A stretch of DNA of 5,389 nt from an uncultured Desulfovibrio sp. (GTDB lineage: Bacteria > Desulfobacterota > Desulfovibrionia > Desulfovibrionales > Desulfovibrionaceae), in the NCBI GenBank assembly GCA_947177645.1, contig CAMWVJ010000107.1, positions 1 through 5,389 on the forward strand, read 5' to 3'. The notes beneath the pieces were generated by a model. That model made no database searches. It saw only the letters and a program-made list of their open reading frames with translations, and was not told the DNA's origin. Made by a program: the position numbers and the translations under genes. Every line of letters begins with the position of its first letter. Position 1 is the first letter of the stretch. This document shows, in pieces, positions 1 through 5,389 of the stretch.

Positions 1-85
1 TGCCAAGGCCGCGCCTCTCTGCCACTATGCGGCCATTGGGAAGACCCCGTCGCCCGCATGCGGCAGCGGGCCTTCCCCCTGCTGA
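1..85 (+). CDS. possible 3' end of an upstream gene (partial)
   Basis: Frame 2 is open from the left edge to a TGA at 83-85 and would encode the last 27 or so residues of a protein (ending PSPC). The stop lies 11 bases before the preferred start of the permease, with that gene's ribosome binding site in the gap, which is a typical operon junction. Against this, the peptide is too short to recognise, and frame 1 is also open from position 1, so this could be leader sequence or a longer permease reading frame. No function can be given. Confidence 0.3.
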   Translation, partial: AKAAPLCHYAAIGKTPSPACGSGPSPC

Positions 86-87
86 AC

Positions 88-91
88 GGAG
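88..91 (+). promoter_or_regulatory. ribosome binding site of the permease gene
   Basis: GGAG stands five bases before the ATG at 97. The alternative in-frame ATG at 58 has only GGAAG about 14 bases upstream, which is too far away. This spacing is the main reason for choosing 97 as the start. Confidence 0.5.
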
Positions 92-96
92 CGGGC

Positions 97-1326
97 ATGG
101 CGTTGCGACTTTCCCCCCTTTTCGGCGGCACCATGGTGGTCGCCGGCACGGCCATCGGCGCGGGCATGCTCGGCCTGCCCATGATCTCCGCGGGCATGTG
201 GTACTCGTGGTCCATGGTGGTGCTTTTCGGCTCCTGGTTTTTCATGTTCCGCTCAAGTCAGGCCCTGCTTGAGGTCAACCTGCACTTCCAGCCGGGCGAC
301 AGCTTCCATACCCTCGTGCGCGAACTGCTCGGCCCCGCGTGGAGCGCCATCAACGGCCTTTCCGTGGCCTTCGTGCTCTATATCCTCGTCTACGCCTATG
401 TGAGCGGCGGCGGCTCGGTGGTGCAGCACGCGCTCACGCCCGTGCTCGGCAGCGAGCCTCCGCGCCTGCTCACGAGCCTCATCTTCTCGCTCCTGCTGGC
501 CGCCTGCATCTGGTGGAGCTCCCGCGCGGTGGACCGCTTCTCCATCGTGCTCATGGGCGGCATGGTCTTCGCGCTGCTCTTTTCCATGAGCGGCATGTTC
601 CGGCACCTCCGGCTCGACGTGCTGCTGGACGCCGGCGGCGCAGGCGGCGAGGCCATCTTCATCTGGGGCGCGCTCTCCACCTATCTCACCTCGTTCTGCT
701 TCCACGCCTCGGTGCCGAGCCTCGTCAAGTATCTCGGCAAGGACGGCCGCGGCATCAACGCCTGCCTGAGGTACGGCACCATCATCGCGCTGGCCTGCTA
801 TTTCGCGTGGATCACCGCGGCCGACGGCGTCATCCCGCGCGAGGGCTTCAAGGCCGTCATCATGCAGGGCGGCAATGTGGGCGACCTGCTCGCCGCCGCC
901 GGCCACAACCTCGGTAGCGGCCTCGTGCTCAGCCTGCTGGAGGCCTTTTCGCTGCTCGCCGTGGCGACATCCTTCCTCGGCGCGGGCCTCGGACTCTTCG
1001 ACTACATGGCCGACCTCTGCAATTTTGACGACAGCCGCCTCGGCCGCACCAAGACCCTGCTCGTGACCTTCGTGCCGCCCATGGCCTGCGGCCTCCTGTG
1101 GCCGGACGGCTTTCTCGCGGCCATCGGCTGGGCCGGGCTCGCGGCCTCGGTGTGGTCGGTCATCGTGCCGGCGCTGCTGCTGCGCGCGTGCCGGCGCCGC
1201 TTCAGCCCGGGCGGATACAGGGCGCCGGGCGGCCCGCTGCTCACACCGCTGCTGCTCTGCTACGGCATCCTCGTGGCCGTGTGCCATACGCTCTTTGTGT
1301 TTCAGCTCCTGCCCATGTATGATTGA
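97..1326 (+). CDS. aromatic amino acid (tyrosine/tryptophan) permease, HAAAP family
   Basis: This 409-residue inner-membrane protein should import tyrosine or tryptophan with protons, as TyrP, Mtr and TnaB do. The N-terminal family signature GTAIGAGMLGLP is at residues 17-28. FHASVPSLVKYLG at 202-214 matches the central FHxxxPSxxxY region. TSFLGAGLGLFDYMADL at 291-307 closely resembles the equivalent stretch of E. coli TyrP. About eleven hydrophobic segments can be seen, near residues 12-33, 36-56, 84-106, 122-141, 147-168, 185-207, 226-246, 273-300, 318-335, 338-363 and 380-404. Length agrees with the family (about 400-415). The start at 97 is chosen for its GGAG; an in-frame ATG at 58 would add 13 residues. 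The frame is also open upstream to the edge, with no ATG, GTG or TTG before 58. The next gene starts 43 bases downstream on the same strand. The choice between tyrosine and tryptophan cannot be made from sequence alone, so no symbol is given. Confidence 0.93.
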   Translation: MALRLSPLFGGTMVVAGTAIGAGMLGLPMISAGMWYSWSMVVLFGSWFFMFRSSQALLEVNLHFQPGDSFHTLVRELLGPAWSAINGLSVAFVLYILVYAYVSGGGSVVQHALTPVLGSEPPRLLTSLIFSLLLAACIWWSSRAVDRFSIVLMGGMVFALLFSMSGMFRHLRLDVLLDAGGAGGEAIFIWGALSTYLTSFCFHASVPSLVKYLGKDGRGINACLRYGTIIALACYFAWITAADGVIPREGFKAVIMQGGNVGDLLAAAGHNLGSGLVLSLLEAFSLLAVATSFLGAGLGLFDYMADLCNFDDSRLGRTKTLLVTFVPPMACGLLWPDGFLAAIGWAGLAASVWSVIVPALLLRACRRRFSPGGYRAPGGPLLTPLLLCYGILVAVCHTLFVFQLLPMYD

Positions 1327-1334
1327 CCCGCGGG

Positions 1335-1349
1335 GCGGAAGAGTTCCGC
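1335..1349 (+). repeat. small inverted repeat between permease and methyltransferase genes
   Basis: GCGGAA, a three-base GAG loop and TTCCGC form a perfect six-base-pair hairpin in the 43-base gap. A second tiny stem (CCGC-AA-GCGG, 1352-1361) follows and contains part of the likely ribosome binding site of the next gene. No T-run follows, so this is not an intrinsic terminator. It could affect mRNA stability or access to the downstream start, but in DNA this GC-rich short stems also arise by chance. Confidence 0.3.
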
Positions 1350-1369
1350 AGCCGCAAGCGGGGAAGAAC

Positions 1370-2230
1370 ATGGACGACCCTCACGCGCCCCACATGGCCC
1401 CATCTTCAGGCGGCGGAAGCCAGGCCGCACCCGCCGGCGCGCCGCGCCGCCCCGGCGACGTGGCGACCGCCCGCTTCGTGCTGGCGGCGCAGTTGCGCCT
1501 GCTGGAGCGTGCCCTCGCCGCGTGGCCGCGCCGGGACGCGGCCCTTCTGGACGTGAACTGCGGCACGGGCGCGGTGCTGCCCTTTCTCTGGGGCTGCGGC
1601 TTTGAGGTGGACGCGGTGGAGGCGGACCCGGCCTCCCGGGCGCGCGCGCAAACCCGCTGCCCCGCGGCCACGGTCATGGCCGGCAGGGACGATGGCCTGC
1701 CCGTGGAGGACGACGCCTACGACTGGGTGCTCCTCCACCTGCGGGAGCCAAGGCGCCTCGCCGCCGCCCTTGCCGAGGCGCGCCGCGTGGCCCGGCGGGG
1801 CTTTGCCGTCACTTTCTGGAACCGCCACTCCCTCGCCGGCCTTTGCGCGCGCGTGGCGCACACGCGCCTCCCCGGGCACGTCACCACCTGGTGGGAGGTG
1901 CGCGGGGCGCTGCGCCGCATGGAGGGCGCGCCCGCGCCCGCCAACACGGCGAGCTTGGGCACGCTGGCCGGGCCTGTGAACACCTGGCGCGCGGCAAGCC
2001 CTCTCGCAGCGGGCAGCCGCCTCGTCACGGCGCTCCCGGTGGGGGCGTGGACGGTGTTCCGCTGTACGCTCGGGCCCGCGGGCGGCGTCACGCCGCTGGC
2101 CCTGCGCCTCGGCGCCCGTTTCGGGCGCGGCATGGATGAGCGCCTTTCCGCGCCGGAGCCGGTGCTGGAGTGCGGGCGCAAACCGCTCACCTCCTGCGCC
2201 CCTGGCGGGAGGGGCGAAGGAGGGGCATGA
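1370..2230 (+). CDS. class I SAM-dependent methyltransferase, substrate unknown
   Basis: This predicted soluble 286-residue protein transfers a methyl group from S-adenosylmethionine to an unknown acceptor. The Rossmann-type motif I is LLDVNCGTG (residues 59-67). The acidic end of strand 2 is VEAD (83-86), expected to bind the ribose. DGLPVEDDAYDWVLLH (108-123) matches the motif II/III region of UbiE-like (Methyltransf_11) enzymes. The first 30 residues are rich in Pro, Ala and Gly and probably disordered, and the last 20 also look loose. The ATG at 1370 is preferred because GGGGAAG (1360-1366) lies just upstream, though the three-base spacing is short. The frame extends back to ATG 1319 and TTG 1295, which would overlap the permease; ATG 1394 is a further option. 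The gene ends in an ATGA overlap with the next one, implying translational coupling. No substrate-specific domain is recognisable. Confidence 0.82.
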   Translation: MDDPHAPHMAPSSGGGSQAAPAGAPRRPGDVATARFVLAAQLRLLERALAAWPRRDAALLDVNCGTGAVLPFLWGCGFEVDAVEADPASRARAQTRCPAATVMAGRDDGLPVEDDAYDWVLLHLREPRRLAAALAEARRVARRGFAVTFWNRHSLAGLCARVAHTRLPGHVTTWWEVRGALRRMEGAPAPANTASLGTLAGPVNTWRAASPLAAGSRLVTALPVGAWTVFRCTLGPAGGVTPLALRLGARFGRGMDERLSAPEPVLECGRKPLTSCAPGGRGEGGA

Positions 2231-3350
2231 TGCCCGCATTCCTCTCGGGCCTTGCGGCCAAGGCCCGCGCGCACAAGCTCGTCACCCTGCTCGTCGTGCT
2301 CCTGCTCGCCGGCGCCCTCGGCGCGGGCGGCTATTTTGGCTGGCGCACCTGGCAATACCGACAGACCAGCGAATACGCCGTGGAACAGCTCAAGGCGGCG
2401 CTCACGCCGCCCAAACGGAAGAGCTCGCCAAGCGGGTGGATTTTCGCACGCTGTTCGCGGAGCTTTCGCGCGCCGTGGCCGGGGCCTTTCCCTTTTACAA
2501 GGCCGGCCCGGACCAGGAACATGTGCTGAGCCAGCAGTTGCAGACCGCCCTTCTGCGGCGCCTGCGCGAGAAGGACGCCGGCCCCGCCAAGGGGGAGGAA
2601 CCGGACGCCGCGGCGAAGCTGCGGCAGCCGCTGGTGCTCTTTCCGCCGGATTTTCTCGCGCAGCTCCCGGCCGGGCTCACGCTTACGGAGACGAAGGGCG
2701 ACACCGCGCGCATCAGGACGGAGATCACGCACCCGCAGCTCGAGGTCGCCTTTCCGCTGGAATTTGAGCTTCGGCACGGGCCGGACGGCTGGATGGTGCG
2801 GCACCTCACCAATGCCGCCGACGTGGCCGCCACCCTGCGCGCGGCCCTCGTCACGCGGCAAAAGGCCACGGCGGATATCGTCGTTGGCAAGAACGAGGCC
2901 ACGCTGAAGCGCATGGAGAGCATCCTGCCCATCCAGAGCTGCGAGGCGGAGGCCGGCCTGCTCTCGGACGGGGAGACCCTGCTGCTCATGGTGCTCATGC
3001 GCGGGCAGAACCAGGGCGGCATCCAGGTGAACAACATGGACCTGGACACCACCATCTACGGCGCCCACGGCGAGCCCGTGCTCACGCGGCACCTCAACGC
3101 GGCCGAGCCGGTCTATCCCGGCGCGGCCTTCAGCCACCGCTGGAGCATCGAGCTTGACGCGCAAAGCCCGGAGGGGCAGGCAGTGCTCGCCGGCATCCCC
3201 CTCACCTGCCGCCCGGTGTGGCGCACCATGGGCCTTTCGAGCGCAGAAGTGCTGCATGTGGCCGACGCGGCCGATTTGACGCAAAAATGCGAGATCCCGG
3301 GGCACGATCACCCCGTGGGCTTCTGCAAGCTGCCGATTTTTCAGGAATAA
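2227..3350 (+). pseudogene. membrane-anchored protein of unknown function (DUF2939-like), frameshifted
   Basis: The ATG at 2227 overlaps the methyltransferase stop as ATGA. It opens with a basic stretch (KARAHK) and a hydrophobic anchor at about residues 17-39, so the rest is probably periplasmic. After codon 62 (about 2412) the sensible protein jumps to the -1 frame, which then stays open to TAA at 3348-3350. One extra base in the CCC at 2410-2412 would join the halves as LTPPQTEELAKRVDF and give about 374 residues. Unrepaired, translation stops at 2527-2529 after about 100 residues. The pattern YAVEQLKAAL...LAKRVDFRTLF recalls DUF2939 proteins, but this match is from memory and tentative. 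The repaired protein has four cysteines (about 239, 328, 355, 367), three near the C-terminus, which could form disulfides in the periplasm. The cause may be a true mutation or a sequencing error. The downstream frame alone also reads back to 2136, but that part has no sensible N-terminus. Confidence 0.75.
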
Positions 3351-3365
3351 CGGGAGAGGAGCCGA

Positions 3366-3407
3366 CGCGGCGCGCTGAAGTGCCCGTCAGGCGCCGCGAT
3401 CTTTCTT
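3366..3407 (+). terminator. putative intrinsic terminator of the plus-strand operon
   Basis: An eight-base-pair GC stem (3366-3373 with 3391-3398) continues past a one-base bulge (G3374) into four more pairs (3375-3378 with 3387-3390), closing on an eight-base loop. ATCTTTCTT follows at 3399-3407, a moderately T-rich tract on the plus strand. It begins 16 bases after the stop of the membrane-anchored protein gene. Its right arm overlaps the stop codon and last codons of the convergent glycosyltransferase gene. On the minus strand no T-run follows the hairpin, so it would work mainly for the plus strand. Confidence 0.5.
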
Positions 3408-4550
3408 CCACGCGGCATAGGCCCGCATGACCCCGGCGAGATGCCGGGGCACCACCACGGCCTCGCTGAAGTGCACGAGCACATTGCGCCGCGCCATGCG
3501 GGCCTGCGGCGCGGGCTCGCCGTCGCGCGGGCGCGCCTCGAGCGCCGCCAGCACGGCGGCCGGGGCATCGTTGGCTGGAAATTCCAGCATGTTGACGCCG
3601 GGGCGCAAAAAATTTGCCGCTTCCGGCCGCGCCATGAGCAGGGCCTCGCAGCTCATGGCCTCCAGCATGGCCCGCTCGGCCGCGTCGCCCTGCCCGGGGC
3701 AGACCACGAGCGAAGACGCGGCCAGAAGATCCCGATAGCGCCCGAAGGGCAGCGAAGCGTGCGCCGCAAAGCGCGGGCGGCAGCCGTCCGCCCAGGTGTT
3801 GGCCGCGGCTTCCAGCGCCTCCCGAAGGCGGCTGTTTTCCGTCAGCATGGCCGCCTGGCACGCGGGGAGCGCCCGCAGCACGGCGTGCGCGAGGCGCAGC
3901 AAGGCGGCAAGCGGCGCTCCGTCGAGGCCGGTGGCGTCGAGGGTGAGCAATGGGCCGTCCGGGGCTTCCGCCCCCTCGAACCACGGTCGCGCGGCCGCGC
4001 GCGAAAAAAGCTCCGTATCCACGCAAGGCGGCGCAAGGCGCAGGGACTCCCGCAGGGGGCTCGGGAAGAGGCGCCGCTGGCGCTCGCTCATGGCGAAGCA
4101 GAGGTCGGCCTGCAAAAAGAGCGTGCTTTGCAGTATGGCCCAGGCCCGGCGCGCCTCCCCGGGCAGGAGGGCGAAGTTTTTGAGCCCGGTTTCCGCATAG
4201 GCCACGAGGAAGGCCCCGGGAAAGGCCTGCGGCGCGAACAGCGCCGCGCCCCCGGCCAGCGTGGCGAAGATGATGTCCGGGCTGCCCCATGACTGGCGCA
4301 GGGAGGTGAGGGAGCGCAGGCCCCAGGAACCGCGCCTGACGGTCTCCTCCCACAGGCCGGGCACTTCCGGGGCCGCCTCGCCGAAGAGCGGGGCGTTTTT
4401 CAGGCGCACCCGCCGCACACCGGGGAGCGCAAAATCCTTGCGCTGCCGGTTGGAGGCGAAAAGCACCTCGTTTTCCGGCGCGGCCGCAAGCTCGCGCGCC
4501 AGCGGCCCGAGATCGCCGGGGAAATAGTTGCTGATAAAGAGGATGCGCAT
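3387..4550 (-). CDS. GT-B fold glycosyltransferase (GT4-like)
   Basis: The 387-residue product is predicted to be a cytoplasmic or membrane-associated glycosyltransferase that moves a sugar from a nucleotide-sugar donor to an unknown acceptor. The N-terminus MRILFISNYFPGDLGPLARELA is typical of the first strand and glycine loop of GT-B enzymes and fixes the start. APPCVDTELF (173-182) corresponds to the linker region usually reading PNGVDxxxF. In the C-terminal donor domain, D289 and E297 (GDAAERAMLEAMSCEAL) occupy the E-x7-E motif, with Asp replacing the first Glu. LRPGVNMLEF (315-324) matches the usual GxNGxL-like stretch near the end of the donor domain. No Shine-Dalgarno sequence precedes the ATG: upstream is TTTTGCCCCC, directly after the terminator of the RTX gene on the same strand. 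It may serve surface polysaccharide or protein glycosylation; the neighbouring secreted RTX protein is suggestive but proves nothing. Confidence 0.85.
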   Translation of the reverse strand: MRILFISNYFPGDLGPLARELAAAPENEVLFASNRQRKDFALPGVRRVRLKNAPLFGEAAPEVPGLWEETVRRGSWGLRSLTSLRQSWGSPDIIFATLAGGAALFAPQAFPGAFLVAYAETGLKNFALLPGEARRAWAILQSTLFLQADLCFAMSERQRRLFPSPLRESLRLAPPCVDTELFSRAAARPWFEGAEAPDGPLLTLDATGLDGAPLAALLRLAHAVLRALPACQAAMLTENSRLREALEAAANTWADGCRPRFAAHASLPFGRYRDLLAASSLVVCPGQGDAAERAMLEAMSCEALLMARPEAANFLRPGVNMLEFPANDAPAAVLAALEARPRDGEPAPQARMARRNVLVHFSEAVVVPRHLAGVMRAYAAWKKDRGA

Positions 4551-4556
4551 GGGGGC

Positions 4557-4595
4557 AAAAGCGGGCAGGCGGAACGACGCGCGCTCCGCCTGCCC
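4557..4595 (-). terminator. intrinsic terminator downstream of the RTX gene
   Basis: A perfect 11-base-pair inverted repeat (4563-4573 with 4585-4595) has an 11-base loop. Read on the minus strand it is followed after two bases by TTTT (4560-4557). It starts about ten bases after the RTX stop codon and ends about seven bases before the glycosyltransferase ATG. Both position and structure suit rho-independent termination of the RTX transcript. The T-run is short, so some read-through into the glycosyltransferase is possible. Confidence 0.72.
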
Positions 4596-4604
4596 TGTGC
4601 GCTC

Positions 4605-5389
4605 TTAGCCGTTGCTCAAGACGATGTTCTGTGCGGCCTGCTCCCCGGCATCAGTGCCGGCGGTGCTGTCCACGGTCAGCGTGGTTTCGAGCGTGACGCC
4701 ATCCCCGTTTTCATAGGTGGTGGTTATGTCGTTGCCCTCGTTGCCCTCGACCTTGTGCCATTGGTCGCCCAGGATGAGCTTGTCGCCCTGCACGCTGAAG
4801 CCATACTTGGCAGCAAGGGCGTCCATGTTCTGCAGGCTCGTATCCACGCCCTTGATCATGACCTCCACGTCATTGACCATGGGCATCTTGTCATCATGGC
4901 CTTCGCCATTCCTGTTCTGCCAGTTGCCTATCATGTCCGCCAACGTGTACTGCGTCCCGGTGCCGTCGGAGAGCAGGAAGTCGATGCCCGCTCCACCGTC
5001 CACGAGGTAGTCGTCGGCGTCATAGACGATGAGGTCATTGCCCAAGCCGCCGAAGAGGTTGTCCTTGCCCTCGCCGCCGTCCAGGAAGTCATTGCCGCTT
5101 CCGCCGAAGAGGAAGTCATCCCCGGCGCCGCCGATGAGCGTGTCGTCGCCGCTCCCGCCGATGAGGATGTCATCGTCATTGCCGCCGTCCAGATGGTCAT
5201 TGCCGCCCGCGCCGTGGAGGAGGTCGCTGCCGGAAAGGCCGTAGAGGGTGTCGTCACCGCCTGCGCCCTGCTCCAGTTCCTGCTCGGCATCCTGGAGGTT
5301 TTGGGCAATGTCATGCAGCGTGTCTGCCGACTTGGAGGCCAGCTCCGCGGCGTTGTCAGTGAGGGGCGTGTCCTGGCTGACTTCAAGAT
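4605..5389 (-). CDS. RTX (hemolysin-type calcium-binding repeat) protein, C-terminal part
   Basis: The gene enters from the right edge and ends at TAA (4605-4607), so only the last 260 residues are visible. In order these are: a charged, helix-prone stretch (about 11-40); eleven tandem nine-residue RTX repeats (43-141) of the GGxGxDxLx type, which fold as a parallel beta-roll on binding calcium; and a 120-residue C-terminal domain containing [10 protein letters not shown] (171-180) and ending IVLSNG. The visible part has no cysteine, which is usual for proteins exported unfolded by type I secretion. Such proteins carry the uncleaved secretion signal in the C-terminal tail. The whole protein is likely to be a secreted or cell-surface protein, such as a large adhesin or an enzyme, but the N-terminal part that would decide this is absent. 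A TTG at 5045 could look like a start but lies inside the repeats. GC is lower in the C-terminal portion (about 53-57% in the 4801-4920 stretch) than in the neighbouring genes, partly because of Asp and Asn codons. Confidence 0.9.
   Translation of the reverse strand, partial: LEVSQDTPLTDNAAELASKSADTLHDIAQNLQDAEQELEQGAGGDDTLYGLSGSDLLHGAGGNDHLDGGNDDDILIGGSGDDTLIGGAGDDFLFGGSGNDFLDGGEGKDNLFGGLGNDLIVYDADDYLVDGGAGIDFLLSDGTGTQYTLADMIGNWQNRNGEGHDDKMPMVNDVEVMIKGVDTSLQNMDALAAKYGFSVQGDKLILGDQWHKVEGNEGNDITTTYENGDGVTLETTLTVDSTAGTDAGEQAAQNIVLSNG
4965..5261 (-). repeat. eleven in-register RTX nonapeptide repeats
   Basis: Residues 43-141 of the visible RTX protein divide into eleven nine-residue units with no insertion or deletion, 27 bases each at DNA level. 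The fourth position is Asp in ten units; the tenth (ADDYLVDGG) has Tyr there. Units such as [18 protein letters not shown] and SGNDFLDGG match the calcium-binding consensus best. The first and last units drift from it, marking the ends of the beta-roll. Confidence 0.9.

Noticed and set aside
253..1371. Long minus-strand open reading frame opposite the permease
   Set aside because: It is rich in Ala, Arg, Glu, His and Gly with no recognisable motif. It is the mirror of a well-supported membrane protein in high-GC DNA, where antisense frames stay open by codon bias.
2410..2416. CCCAAAC heptamer as a programmed -1 frameshift site at the break in the membrane-anchored protein gene
   Set aside because: It fits X XXY YYZ as a string, but the incoming frame reads it CCC AAA C, not C CCA AAC. 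Slipping back one base would re-pair with GCC CAA, which is poor. I see no clear upstream Shine-Dalgarno stimulator. An indel in the CCC is simpler.
2331..3311. Minus-strand open reading frame opposite the frameshifted gene
   Set aside because: Low-complexity, Arg/His-rich composition without a recognisable domain; explained as a shadow of the plus-strand coding sequence.
3441..4292. Plus-strand open reading frame opposite the glycosyltransferase
   Set aside because: The minus-strand product has clear GT-B motifs and a sound N-terminus, whereas this frame is Arg/Gly/Ala-rich and has no motif.
4605..5045. A separate small protein starting at TTG 5045
   Set aside because: The frame continues upstream without a stop to the window edge, and the TTG codes for Leu115 inside the RTX array.
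5029..5244. Plus-strand Pro/Ser/Leu-rich repetitive peptide
   Set aside because: It is the antisense image of the 27-base RTX repeat, so the repetition comes from the real gene on the other strand.
4965..5261. Regular repeat considered as CRISPR or DNA-level tandem repeat
   Set aside because: The 27-base period encodes RTX nonapeptides, and units vary at DNA level with no identical repeats or spacers.

Overview
The window looks like chromosomal DNA from a high-GC Gram-negative bacterium. GC is roughly 70% over most of the window, and third codon positions are strongly GC. Gene content and protein style (an aromatic amino acid permease of the TyrP/Mtr family, a glycosyltransferase, and an RTX-repeat protein of the type I secretion kind) would fit the Desulfovibrio group of sulfate reducers. 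That placement is an impression, not something I can prove here.

The plus strand (about 1-3350) carries what looks like one transcription unit. First comes the possible tail of an upstream gene (stop at 83-85). Then come a HAAAP-family tyrosine/tryptophan permease (97-1326), a class I SAM-dependent methyltransferase (1370-2230) and a single-pass membrane-anchored protein of unknown function (2227-3350). The last gene overlaps the methyltransferase by an ATGA stop/start. Its reading frame is broken by one missing base near 2410-2412, so as written it gives only a short truncated product. The unit appears to end at a GC-rich hairpin followed by a T-rich tract at 3366-3407, which overlaps the 3' end of the convergent gene.

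The minus strand (5389 down to 3387) carries two genes. The first is the C-terminal 260 residues of an RTX protein whose start lies beyond the right edge. It has eleven in-register nine-residue calcium-binding repeats and a cysteine-free C-terminal domain. A strong intrinsic terminator (4557-4595) follows it. A GT-B glycosyltransferase (GT4-like) begins only seven bases after the terminator's T-run, with no Shine-Dalgarno sequence in front.

Functional links between the genes are weak. The permease imports aromatic amino acids. The methyltransferase has no identifiable substrate. The glycosyltransferase probably works on cell-surface or secreted polysaccharide or protein, and the RTX protein is probably exported and surface-associated. 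I see no CRISPR array, transposase, tRNA, rRNA or obvious defence system. The points most worth following up are the frameshift and the terminator/start arrangement between the RTX and glycosyltransferase genes.
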